Shown here piece after piece: positions 8,410 to 16,022 of a DNA stretch of 64,000 bases. The stretch covers positions 2,852,001 to 2,916,000 of the forward strand of contig NZ_CP036423.1 in assembly GCF_009910365.1 (NCBI RefSeq), written 5' to 3'. Origin of the DNA: Aequoribacter fuscus (GTDB lineage: Bacteria > Pseudomonadota > Gammaproteobacteria > Pseudomonadales > Halieaceae). The notes beneath the pieces were generated by a model. The model saw only the letters and a program-made list of their open reading frames with translations, was not told the origin of the DNA and made no database searches. Each line of letters starts with the position of its first letter. Position 1 is the stretch's first letter. The translations under genes and the position numbers were made by a program.

Positions 8410-9213
8410 ATGCAGTGGTATACCGGAAATACGTTCTACGACACGCTTCTCATCGTCGGGTTTTTGTACGCTCTCATGATCTTCGTCAGCAGCCTGTATG
8501 GGACGGCTGCCTATGGCGGTCGCTTCGGCGGCGGTGGCGCTAAATCCAAAGGGTTTAAACTGGGATCCAAACCAGGCTGGATTTTGATGGAACTCCCGGG
8601 GCTTATCGTCTTCCCGATCGTGTTCTTCATGGGCGAAAACTCGGACCAAATTGTCCCACTGTTCTTCTTAGCGATTTGGATGTTCCATTACACCAACCGC
8701 GCGCTGGTCACTCCCTTGCTGATGCGTACGGCACCCGGCGCTAGTCAAACCTTTGCGTTTAACGTGGTCGTTGCCGGCTGGATAACGCTGTTCATGCACG
8801 GTTACTTCAATGCCGAATATATCGCCAATATCGGCACGCAGTACACCACCGAGTGGTTCAGCGATCCGCGCTTCATCATCGGTATCGCGATCTACGCGTT
8901 TGGCTTTACCCTGAACGTCTACTCAGACACCATCTTGCGCAACCTGCGCTCGAAGAAGCCGGACCCCAGCGAACCGCGCTACAAAATCCCTTACGGTGGC
9001 TTCTTTAAGTGGGTCAGCTGCCCACAATACTTAGGCGAAATCCTGTCATTCACGGGCTTTGCCATTATGACCTGGAACTTAGGCGCTGTGTTTGTATTGG
9101 CGATTACCGTCGGCAACTTGGCACCACGCGCTATGGTGACTCACAAGTGGTTCCTGAAAAACTTCGACGATTACCCCAAAGAGCGTAAGGCGCTGATTCC
9201 TTACATCTGGTAA
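8410..9213 (+). CDS. Steroid 5-alpha-reductase (SRD5A) family membrane protein
   Basis: A 267-residue polytopic membrane protein closely patterned on human SRD5A1/2. It keeps MELPG near residue 60, WMFHYTNRALVTPLLMR near 90-106, FSDPRFIIG, NVYSDTILRNLR, YKIPYGGFF, LGEI, HKWFLKNFDDYPK and the final IPYIW. Family members reduce the Delta4 double bond of 3-oxosteroids with NADPH. The catalytic Glu and Tyr correspond to Glu61 and Tyr94, whereas the Gln of the human Q-E pair is Met60. Six or seven hydrophobic segments are visible. It is divergent from the flavoprotein and followed by what was an intrinsic terminator, now split by an IS. Family membership is strong; steroid as substrate is inferred. 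Confidence 0.88.
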   Translation: MQWYTGNTFYDTLLIVGFLYALMIFVSSLYGTAAYGGRFGGGGAKSKGFKLGSKPGWILMELPGLIVFPIVFFMGENSDQIVPLFFLAIWMFHYTNRALVTPLLMRTAPGASQTFAFNVVVAGWITLFMHGYFNAEYIANIGTQYTTEWFSDPRFIIGIAIYAFGFTLNVYSDTILRNLRSKKPDPSEPRYKIPYGGFFKWVSCPQYLGEILSFTGFAIMTWNLGAVFVLAITVGNLAPRAMVTHKWFLKNFDDYPKERKALIPYIW

Positions 9214-9234
9214 TACGGTTTACTCGATTGTGCG

Positions 9235-9246
9235 AAGGCCGCTTTT
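9235..9246 (+). terminator. Left half of IS-split rho-independent terminator
   Basis: AAGGCCGC followed by TTTT lies 21 bases after the 5-alpha-reductase stop. Its exact complement GCGGCCTT is found at 10672-10679, immediately beyond the IS right end. Joining the two sides gives an 8-bp stem with a TTTT loop and a following T-rich tail, a standard intrinsic terminator. It is now interrupted by the IS. Confidence 0.75.
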
Positions 9247-9270
9247 TGAAGTGACCCCCAATAGTTGGAC
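9247..9270 (+). repeat. IS left terminal inverted repeat
   Basis: Begins TGAAGTGACCCCC and ends GTTGGAC. It pairs with 10644-10667 with three mismatches in the middle (positions 13, 14 and 16 of the repeat). TG...CA ends are typical of IS3-family elements. Confidence 0.92.
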
Positions 9271-9294
9271 ATTCCAATTACTGGGGGTCTTTTT

Positions 9295-9795
9295 ATGTCC
9301 AAACACAATAGAGCTTTTAAGTTAAAGCTCGCCAAACTTGCTCAATCTATCCCTTCCAGGGAGGTGGGCAAGCGCTATGGGGTAGCATCCAGCCTCGTTC
9401 GATACTGGTCGCAGGTATACAGCATAAATGGTGCTGATAGTTTTAAGCACCCACATCAACCGTATTCACTTAAATTTAAAGCCCACGTACTGACAACGAT
9501 GACGGTGAATGGCTGGTCTCTAAGCTATACCAGTGCCCACTTTGATTTGTCGAGTCAGGGCATATTATTTCAATGGCACAAGCTTTATGCTCAGGAAGGA
9601 CTATCTCGCCTCACTCCCCGGAAAAATAGCAGGCCTAACATGACTGAGCACTCTACAACGCTTAAACCCTCAGCAGAAATGACTGAAAAAGAACTCAGAG
9701 AGGAATTGGATTATTTGCGGGCGGAGAATGCAGTCTTAAAAAAGTTAGAAGCCTTGGCTCAGGCCAGAAAGAAAAAAGCAAAGAAAAGACCCTAG
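9295..9795 (+). CDS. IS3-family transposase OrfA
   Basis: A 166-residue DNA-binding subunit. It has helix-turn-helix segments near the N-terminus (SREVGKRYGVASSLVRYW) and again around residue 70, then a C-terminal leucine-rich coiled region (ELREELDYLRAENAVLKK) used for multimerisation. The ATG at 9295 is chosen; the TTG at 9265 lies inside the inverted repeat. The basic tail KKKAKKRP ends at the TAG that overlaps the first base of orfB. A slippery heptamer lies near the end of the gene. Confidence 0.92.
   Translation: MSKHNRAFKLKLAKLAQSIPSREVGKRYGVASSLVRYWSQVYSINGADSFKHPHQPYSLKFKAHVLTTMTVNGWSLSYTSAHFDLSSQGILFQWHKLYAQEGLSRLTPRKNSRPNMTEHSTTLKPSAEMTEKELREELDYLRAENAVLKKLEALAQARKKKAKKRP
9738..9744 (+). 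promoter_or_regulatory. Programmed -1 frameshift slippery site
   Basis: The heptamer A-AAA-AAG is in the correct phase relative to orfA (preceding codon TTA). After a -1 slip the frame stays open through the orfA stop and joins orfB, giving an OrfAB fusion transposase. A second A6G run at 9772-9778 is out of phase for this mechanism. Confidence 0.7.
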
Positions 9796-10637
9796 TGGTC
9801 GATGAGCTCAAGGCGCAATATGGCTTACAGAATTTGCTGAAGGCGACGCGGTTAGCTAAAAGCGTGTATTACTATCATCGTAATGCACTAAAAAAGCCGT
9901 GTAGCGACAGTGAATTAAAATCACAAATAACTAGCATCTACCATAAGCACAAAGGGCGGTATGGCTATCGAAGGATAACCTGCGCACTGAGGGCGATGGG
10001 GCTGGTCATCAACCATAAACGCGTGCAGCGCCTGATGGCGGTCTTAGGTCTCAAGTCGAAGGTAAGGCCGAAACGTTACAGGTCTTACAGGGGCGATGTA
10101 GGAAGCATCGCAGAGAACGTACTTAATCGTGATTTTACCGCACAAAGACCCAACCAAAAATGGGTTACTGATGTGACGGAATTCAAAGTGAATAACCAGA
10201 AGGTTTATTTATCGCCGGTGATTGACTTGTTCAACCAGGAGGTAGTGAGCTACGAGGTGCGTAAGTCTCTCGCATTACCCTTGGTAACCGATATGCTGAG
10301 ACGTGCAACACGCAAGCTGGAGGCACATGAAAAACCAATTGTTCATTCTGACCAAGGGTGGCAGTACCAAAATAGGCTGTATAAGCGTCACCTTGACGAG
10401 AACGGCTTAAAACAGAGCATGTCGAGAAAAGGCAATTGTTTAGACAATGCCGTTGCAGAGAACTTCTTCGGCATATTAAAAAGCGAAATGTATCACGGTG
10501 AGGTCTTCAACAGCGCAGACGAACTGATTGAAAGCATTAAGGAATACATCGACTATTACAACAACGAACGCATTAAGCTGAAACTAAAAGGCCTGAGTCC
10601 GATACAATATCGAAATCAGGCCTTGGTCGCCGCTTAG
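9795..10637 (+). CDS. IS3-family transposase OrfB (DDE catalytic domain)
   Basis: A 280-residue catalytic domain with an HTH_21 segment near residues 40-85 (RYGYRRITCALRAMGL) and an rve integrase core. The DDE triad is Asp126 (WVTDVTEF), Asp186 (HSDQGWQY) and Glu222 (DNAVAENFF), with the DD(35)E spacing of IS3-family enzymes. The GTG start at 9795 shares one base with the orfA stop, but the active product is most probably the -1 frameshift OrfAB fusion. The frame appears intact. Confidence 0.93.
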   Translation: MVDELKAQYGLQNLLKATRLAKSVYYYHRNALKKPCSDSELKSQITSIYHKHKGRYGYRRITCALRAMGLVINHKRVQRLMAVLGLKSKVRPKRYRSYRGDVGSIAENVLNRDFTAQRPNQKWVTDVTEFKVNNQKVYLSPVIDLFNQEVVSYEVRKSLALPLVTDMLRRATRKLEAHEKPIVHSDQGWQYQNRLYKRHLDENGLKQSMSRKGNCLDNAVAENFFGILKSEMYHGEVFNSADELIESIKEYIDYYNNERIKLKLKGLSPIQYRNQALVAA

Positions 10638-10643
10638 AAATGA

Positions 10644-10667
10644 GTCCAACTTTATGGGGTCACTTCA
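10644..10667 (-). repeat. IS right terminal inverted repeat
   Basis: The reverse complement reads TGAAGTGACCCC then ATAAAGTTGGAC and matches the left repeat at 21 of 24 positions. It begins 6 bases after the orfB stop. Confidence 0.92.
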
Positions 10668-10685
10668 TTTTGCGGCCTTTTTGTT
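10668..10685 (+). terminator. Right half of IS-split rho-independent terminator
   Basis: TTTT, GCGGCCTT and a run of T (to TTTTTGTT) directly follow the IS. The stem half is the exact complement of 9235-9242. On its own it has no partner within hairpin distance, so termination for the 5-alpha-reductase transcript is likely lost or changed. Confidence 0.72.
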
Positions 10686-10776
10686 ATGTTTTTAAGAAGC
10701 AGGCCCAATTGACCCAGAGTGGGCGATAAGCTGAAACGCGAAGGCGAAAAGTTAACTCCTTCACCTGCAGCGAGTA

Positions 10777-11577
10777 TTAAACTGCAGCCTTACACCGCAC
10801 ACCCGGTTCGGGCACAGGATTGGGGGCACCGGCAAAACACTGGGCATTGGCCATCCACAGGTTGGCGTTGTCGCCAATAACCTGCAAGTCGGTATCGACG
10901 ACATTGCGTGTTTGCGTTACCACTTGCGCAAAAGCCACTGCAGAACCTTGAATACAGTTGTCGTCTTGCGGATCGCCATAGTTCCAGACATCACCCGAGG
11001 GTGCGGTCAAACTTACGTAAGGCATTGGGTCAGGCACATCGAGTTTACGATTCACAAAGGTCCAACCGTAGGTGTTAACACCCAAGACCACAATGTTACG
11101 AATACGGTCTTGATCAGCACGATCAATGCCGAGCGCATCGTATATGGCTTGCGCGTGCGACCAGGTCTCCATTTGGCGCGCAGTAATGGATGAGCGCGCG
11201 CTCATCGAAGGCCCAACCCATGCCACTCGCTGTGAGGGATCGGCTTGCTCAAAAGCCCGCGCGGTAGCCAAGTACATGTGTTTCCAAGCAGCGATGAGCT
11301 CGCCAGCCGTCAGGTTTGCAAAGTACTCGCGCTCGTAAGACTTGAGATCTTTACCGCTAAAAATATGGGCGCCAACGGGTTTGAAAAAGTCATCAAAGCC
11401 CGCGGCATCGGTTAACGATAAAAGTGCAGCTTCGTTCCAAAAATGCAAATGCTGAATGATGTCGGCAATGCTCCATTGTTTAAAGGCGGTCGCGGTCGCC
11501 AAAGCCTCCTCTGACAAACCTGACACCAGCGCAAATACGTCCTCGCTCTCTGCTAAAAAATCTTTGGCTTGCTGCAC
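10777..11577 (-). CDS. TIGR03084-type DinB/maleylpyruvate isomerase-fold protein
   Basis: A 266-residue protein of the DinB-like four-helix family (mycothiol-dependent maleylpyruvate isomerase N-domain type, TIGR03084). WSIADIIQHLHFWNEAALLSL near residues 35-55 supplies the first metal-binding His, and ARQMETWSHAQAIYDALG supplies another. The family is described as metal-binding but its reaction is unknown. GTG at 11577 is chosen: AAGGAG at the right distance overlaps the stop of the carboxylase gene upstream, while the longer start at 11607 would overlap that gene. It is the last gene of the carboxylase operon, so it probably supports the same acyl-CoA pathway. Confidence 0.82.
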   Translation of the reverse strand: MQQAKDFLAESEDVFALVSGLSEEALATATAFKQWSIADIIQHLHFWNEAALLSLTDAAGFDDFFKPVGAHIFSGKDLKSYEREYFANLTAGELIAAWKHMYLATARAFEQADPSQRVAWVGPSMSARSSITARQMETWSHAQAIYDALGIDRADQDRIRNIVVLGVNTYGWTFVNRKLDVPDPMPYVSLTAPSGDVWNYGDPQDDNCIQGSAVAFAQVVTQTRNVVDTDLQVIGDNANLWMANAQCFAGAPNPVPEPGVRCKAAV

Positions 11578-11587
11578 TGTGATCTCC

Positions 11588-13579
11588 TTATTCTTCGGTC
11601 GGCTCAATCACCACCAGCACATCACCGGCGGCAACCTGCTGATTCGCTTTGCCGCCAATAACCGTGACTGTACCATCAATCGGCGCGGTAATGCCGTGCT
11701 GCATCTTCATGGCTTCGAGTACCACCAACCGGTCACCTTTGCTCACCGAGGCACCAACTTCGACATCCACGCTCAGCAGCAAACCGTGCATGGGTGCGGT
11801 AATGGTGCCACTACCTGCTTCTTCACCTGCGCTTGGGGGCAAGATGGCCTTATTGACCAATACATCGGTACGAGATGCACTGGCAATGTGAATCGTCGCA
11901 TCATCCGTTGCAACAAAATGCAGCGGCATGCGCACACCATTAACGACCAGCACCGCGTGTTCAGAAGCCATGCTCAGCACCTGAATCTGATACGTAGCTT
12001 CGCCGACTTGAGCGATATAGGCATTAGAGCCCTGACTCGTCAAAGTCACTGTGCTGAGCTCTTCACCCACTTCGTAGCTATAAACACTGCTTGTTCTGCC
12101 CGTTGACGACCATTCAAGCAATTCGGGGGCAATGCCCAAGCTCTTGGTCGCCGCTGTTTCCCGCCCCAGGCGGTGCTGTAAGCAAGCAGCAAGCACCAAG
12201 GATTCCTCGGACACCGCGGGCTTCGTCGGTTGATCACCATAACAGTCAGCAATAAACGCCGTGGTCGCCTCGCCCTTTGCAAATTCAGGCTGCTCCAACA
12301 AATCGATCAAAAAGTCGCGGTTATTCGGCAAACCTAATAAAGCCGTTTCCTGCAATCCTCTGACCAACTGCTGACGCGCATCCTCTCGAGTTTTACCGTA
12401 GGCCATGATCTTAGCGACCATGGAATCGTAAAAAGGCGATACCGCGTCACCGCTGGCAACCCCTGAATCCACTCGAAAACCGGGTACACTGGGCGTTGCG
12501 AACAAATGAATCGGACCCGTGCTGGGCAAAAAACCTGCGTAAGGATCTTCGGCGTACAAACGCACTTCAATCGCATGCCCATTCAGCTGGATTTGATCTT
12601 GCGTTAGGGGCAGGGTTTCGCCGCGCGCCACTCGTAACTGCCACTCGACCAAGTCTAAGCCTGTCACCAATTCCGTCACGGGATGTTCAACTTGCAGGCG
12701 AGTGTTCATCTCTAAAAAGTAGAATTCACCCGACTGATCCAACAAAAACTCAACCGTACCTGCACCCACGTAATTCACTGCTTTGGCTGCCCCAATGGCA
12801 GCCTCGCCCATGGCAGCACGCAGGTCGTCGGTCATCACTGGGCACGGCGATTCTTCGATCACTTTTTGGTGACGGCGCTGCACCGAGCAATCGCGCTCAC
12901 CCAAGTGCACAGTATTGCCGAACTCGTCGGCAAACACCTGAATTTCGACATGGCGCGGTCGAATAATCGCTTTCTCGATAATCAGTTCACTGGAGCCAAA
13001 GGCATTTTGCGCTTCGGAGTGCGCCATGTGTATCGCGCTTTCCAGTTCAGATTCTTGATGCACTAAACGCATACCCCGACCACCACCGCCAGCCGCGGCT
13101 TTCACCATGACAGGCATGCCAATCGCTTTAGCGGCACTCGTGAGGCGCTCAATGGACTGATCTTCGTCTTGATAGCCCGGCACACAAGGTACGCCGGCTT
13201 CTAGCATCGCCCGCTTTGCTCTGGCTTTGTCGCCCATTACATCAATAGCCACAGTCGGCGGCCCAACAAACAGAATACCGGCCTCGGCGCAGGCTTTCGC
13301 AAAGCCTGCATTTTCAGATAAGAAGCCATAGCCGGGGTGAACCGCGTCGGCACCCATGCGCTTAGCGACGTCCAAAATAACATCGGCACGCAAATACGAA
13401 GACCCAACCGGTCCGGCACCAATACACACAGCTTGATCAGCGGCTCGTACGTGAGCCGCATTGGCATCAGCCTCAGAATAGACAGCAATGGTACGGATGC
13501 CCATTTCGCGAGCGGTTTTCATAACACGAATCGCGATTTCGCCGCGGTTTGCTATCAATAAAGTTGATAAACGTTTCAT
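11588..13579 (-). CDS. Acyl-CoA carboxylase alpha subunit (biotin carboxylase + BCCP)
   Basis: A 663-residue fused subunit. The biotin carboxylase domain starts LLIANRGEIAIRV and contains HPGYGFLSENAGFA, the glycine-rich AAAGGGGRGMR ATP loop and EMNTRLQVEHPVTE. The C-terminus is a biotinyl domain with EAMKM; the biotinylated residue is Lys625. It uses ATP and bicarbonate to carboxylate biotin and passes the group to the carboxyltransferase encoded two genes upstream. The length and operon match methylcrotonyl-CoA (LiuD), geranyl-CoA (AtuF) or propionyl-CoA carboxylases. The AtuA-type partner in the same operon favours a geranyl-CoA-like substrate, but that is an inference. An AAGGAT site precedes the ATG. 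Confidence 0.92.
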   Translation of the reverse strand: MKRLSTLLIANRGEIAIRVMKTAREMGIRTIAVYSEADANAAHVRAADQAVCIGAGPVGSSYLRADVILDVAKRMGADAVHPGYGFLSENAGFAKACAEAGILFVGPPTVAIDVMGDKARAKRAMLEAGVPCVPGYQDEDQSIERLTSAAKAIGMPVMVKAAAGGGGRGMRLVHQESELESAIHMAHSEAQNAFGSSELIIEKAIIRPRHVEIQVFADEFGNTVHLGERDCSVQRRHQKVIEESPCPVMTDDLRAAMGEAAIGAAKAVNYVGAGTVEFLLDQSGEFYFLEMNTRLQVEHPVTELVTGLDLVEWQLRVARGETLPLTQDQIQLNGHAIEVRLYAEDPYAGFLPSTGPIHLFATPSVPGFRVDSGVASGDAVSPFYDSMVAKIMAYGKTREDARQQLVRGLQETALLGLPNNRDFLIDLLEQPEFAKGEATTAFIADCYGDQPTKPAVSEESLVLAACLQHRLGRETAATKSLGIAPELLEWSSTGRTSSVYSYEVGEELSTVTLTSQGSNAYIAQVGEATYQIQVLSMASEHAVLVVNGVRMPLHFVATDDATIHIASASRTDVLVNKAILPPSAGEEAGSGTITAPMHGLLLSVDVEVGASVSKGDRLVVLEAMKMQHGITAPIDGTVTVIGGKANQQVAAGDVLVVIEPTEE

Positions 13580-13588
13580 AAATTATCC

Positions 13589-14389
13589 TTAAGGCTCCTG
13601 CGCCCACTTGGGAGCACGCTTCTCTAAGAAAGAGCTCACTCCTTCTTTGCCTTCATCACTTTTTAGACGCTTGGTGAAGTTTCGGCCCGCAACATCGGCC
13701 ACTTCGTTGGGCACGATGTAGGGCAACTCCAAAATCAGTTCCTTGGTTGCGGCAATTGCACCAGGGGCGCACTTGAGTACATCACGGCGCACCTTTGTTT
13801 CGTGGGCTTCTAAGCTCGCCACATCATCGGCCACAAAATCGGCCAAGCCAAGATTACCGGCCTCGGTGCCATCGAAACGCGCCGCGGTTAACATTAGGCG
13901 ACGACCTTTGGCGTAACCGAGTTTTTGCATCACAAAACGCGCAATCTGCGCCGGTGAAATGCCGATCATGGTTTCACTAAAGGCAAACTTGGCACTGCTT
14001 TGGCAAATCGCCACGTCGCAGCAGCACACAATCCCCAGCCCACCTGCAATCGCTGCACCTTCAACCAGAGCAACGGTCACCTGAGGCATGGTATTTAGGC
14101 GGTTCAGCAAGTAGGCAATGCTTTTACTCATTTCGATGACATCGTCGTCTGGGGCCTCAGCAAACTTGCGAAAGCTTTTTAGATCACCCCCAGCCGAGAA
14201 CACCCCGCCTTTGCCCCGTAGCGTAACACCTCGTACCGTGCGATCGTCAGCCACCGCATTTAATACCGCCAAGGTTTCTGCCACGCGCTGATCGGTCAGG
14301 GCATTACGGTTTTCAATGCCATCAAACCAAATCGTAAGCCAGCCATTTTTCTGTTCCAGTTGAATCGATTCTGTTATTGGGAAACTCAT
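13589..14389 (-). CDS. Enoyl-CoA hydratase/isomerase (crotonase fold)
   Basis: A 266-residue crotonase-family protein. Oxyanion-hole segments are GGVFSAGGDLKSF near residue 63 and EGAAIAGGLGIV near 109. ICQSSAKFAFSE and the C-terminal FLEKRAPKW are typical of the family. In Atu and Liu pathways a crotonase acts on the 3-methylglutaconyl-type product of the carboxylase (AtuE, LiuC), and its place between the two carboxylase subunit genes supports that role. A strong GGGGG ribosome site precedes the ATG. The exact substrate cannot be fixed from sequence. Confidence 0.88.
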   Translation of the reverse strand: MSFPITESIQLEQKNGWLTIWFDGIENRNALTDQRVAETLAVLNAVADDRTVRGVTLRGKGGVFSAGGDLKSFRKFAEAPDDDVIEMSKSIAYLLNRLNTMPQVTVALVEGAAIAGGLGIVCCCDVAICQSSAKFAFSETMIGISPAQIARFVMQKLGYAKGRRLMLTAARFDGTEAGNLGLADFVADDVASLEAHETKVRRDVLKCAPGAIAATKELILELPYIVPNEVADVAGRNFTKRLKSDEGKEGVSSFLEKRAPKWAQEP

Positions 14390-14397
14390 ACCACCCC

Positions 14398-16020
14398 CTA
14401 CATACGGCCAACGCCAAAGGCGTTCGGGTGAAGGGTACGAGCGCGACTTTCAAGGCAAGTCTCCAACACAAAAGCGAGGACTTTGCGGGTATCACGCGGG
14501 TCGATCACACCGTGGTCTAGTACTTGACCGGAAGTGTAAAAGGCATCCTCTTGGCGATCGAATACGGCCTGTATGCGAGCTTCCTGCTGGGCAATAGCTT
14601 CGCGATCGGGCTCTAAACCTTTGCGCTGCGCCGCCACTTCGGCTACCTGCGACATCGTCTTGGCCGCCGACTGACCCGCCATCACACCCGTTCTGGCGCT
14701 AGGCCAAGCAAACAGAAAATCGGGCTCGTAGGCCCAACCGCACATACCGTAGTTACCGGCACCAAAGCTCGCACCGATGTACAGCGTGATTTTAGGTACG
14801 CGGATGTTTGAAACCGCTTGTACCATTTTCGCGCCGTGCTTGATCATACCGGCCTGTTCATACTGGGTACCGACCATGTATCCGGTGGTATTGTTTAAGA
14901 AAATCACGGGCAAGTTGCTTTGGTCGCAAAGCTGCAAAAACTGAGCAGCCTTGGTGGCACCATTCGGATCAATAGGGCCGTTGTTGGCCAGAATACCGCA
15001 GGCGATACCGGTGATAGATGCGAAACAACAGACGGTCGATGGCCCGTAACGCGGCTTGAAATCCTCGACTTCCGAACCATCAACAACGCGAGCCAGCACC
15101 TCATGTACGTCGTAAGGCACTTTGTGGTCAACCGGAATAGCACCGGCGAGTTCCTCGGGATCATGCTTGGGCGGCTGATAGGCTTGTCGAGGAATCGCGC
15201 TGGCACCCTTATTCCAATTTAGCCGCTTGACCACGTCACGCGCTTTCAATAGCCCGTGTGCGTCGTTATCGACAAGGTACTCCACGACACCCGATACCGA
15301 GGAGTGCATTTCGGCACCCCCCAATTCGCGTTCATCGGCCTCTTCACCCGTTGCGGCTTTGACGAGTGCCGCGCCGCCAAGAGCCGCTAAGCCGTTTTCT
15401 TTGACGCCAATCACGTGATCAGCCATGCCGGGCATGTAAGCACCACCGGCCGTTGATGCGCCGTGCAACACCACAATGTTGGGGATACCCATGGCTGACA
15501 ATTGCGCCATATTGCGGAACACCGCGCCAAATACCGCCCAAGTGCTGACCTCGTAATTCATTAGGTTCGCACCGGCACTTTCCACCATGTGAATCAGTGG
15601 CAACTTTTGGCGTTTACAAATCTCTTGCACGGCCAAATGGACCGCGCCAGTTTTGGGTGTTACCGCACCTGCAGCAATACCCGAGTCGTCGGCCCAGACC
15701 ATGCAACGCACGCCCTGCACGAAACCAATGCCGATAATGACCGACGCACCGGGCACACTGGTCTCTGGGTTAGTATCGCCAACCATATAATTGGCTAAAG
15801 AGTGCAAGCGCAAAAAGGGCATGCCGGGGTCAAGCACCCGCTCTACACGCTGGAAGGGTGGGATTTGCCCGCGCTTTTCAAATACTGGCGCGCGTTTATT
15901 ACTCGCATCCATCGCGCGCGCTTCAAGTGCACGCAGTTTGTCTACAAAAGCCAGCATCTCGGTACGATTTTTTTCGTACTCATCACTACCGACAATGACT
16001 CGCGTTTCAATCACGGCCAT
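14398..16020 (-). CDS. Acyl-CoA carboxylase beta subunit (carboxyltransferase)
   Basis: A 540-residue carboxyltransferase with both N- and C-terminal crotonase-like halves. The N-half includes KRGQIPPFQRVERVLD and ESAGANLMNYEV. The C-half includes NTTGYMVGTQYEQAGMIKHG and the ASFGAGNYGMCGWAYEP acyl-CoA segment, as in methylcrotonyl- and geranyl-CoA carboxylases. It transfers CO2 from biotin to the gamma carbon of a 3-methyl-enoyl-CoA. It is 8 bases from the crotonase gene and 2 from the AtuA-like gene. GGAGG precedes the ATG. Geranyl-CoA (AtuC) versus methylcrotonyl-CoA (LiuB) needs active-site comparison. Confidence 0.9.
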   Translation of the reverse strand: MAVIETRVIVGSDEYEKNRTEMLAFVDKLRALEARAMDASNKRAPVFEKRGQIPPFQRVERVLDPGMPFLRLHSLANYMVGDTNPETSVPGASVIIGIGFVQGVRCMVWADDSGIAAGAVTPKTGAVHLAVQEICKRQKLPLIHMVESAGANLMNYEVSTWAVFGAVFRNMAQLSAMGIPNIVVLHGASTAGGAYMPGMADHVIGVKENGLAALGGAALVKAATGEEADERELGGAEMHSSVSGVVEYLVDNDAHGLLKARDVVKRLNWNKGASAIPRQAYQPPKHDPEELAGAIPVDHKVPYDVHEVLARVVDGSEVEDFKPRYGPSTVCCFASITGIACGILANNGPIDPNGATKAAQFLQLCDQSNLPVIFLNNTTGYMVGTQYEQAGMIKHGAKMVQAVSNIRVPKITLYIGASFGAGNYGMCGWAYEPDFLFAWPSARTGVMAGQSAAKTMSQVAEVAAQRKGLEPDREAIAQQEARIQAVFDRQEDAFYTSGQVLDHGVIDPRDTRKVLAFVLETCLESRARTLHPNAFGVGRM

Positions 16021-16022
16021 GT

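Larger units (their letters stand above)
9247..10667 (+). mobile_element. Complete IS3-family (IS150-type) insertion sequence
   Basis: The 1421-bp element is bounded by 24-bp terminal inverted repeats starting TGAAGTGACCCC and matching at 21 of 24 positions. It carries orfA and orfB in overlapping frames with a -1 frameshift signal, as usual in the family. A TTT or TTTT direct repeat flanks it (9243-9246 and 10668-10671), as expected of a 3-4 bp target duplication. Both frames are intact, so it may be active. Its coding is A+T richer than the neighbours. The target is the loop of the terminator of the upstream gene. Confidence 0.93.

Noticed and set aside
9772-9778. Second A6G run as the IS frameshift site
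   Set aside because: It is out of phase with orfA for the X-XXY-YYZ slip, unlike 9738-9744.
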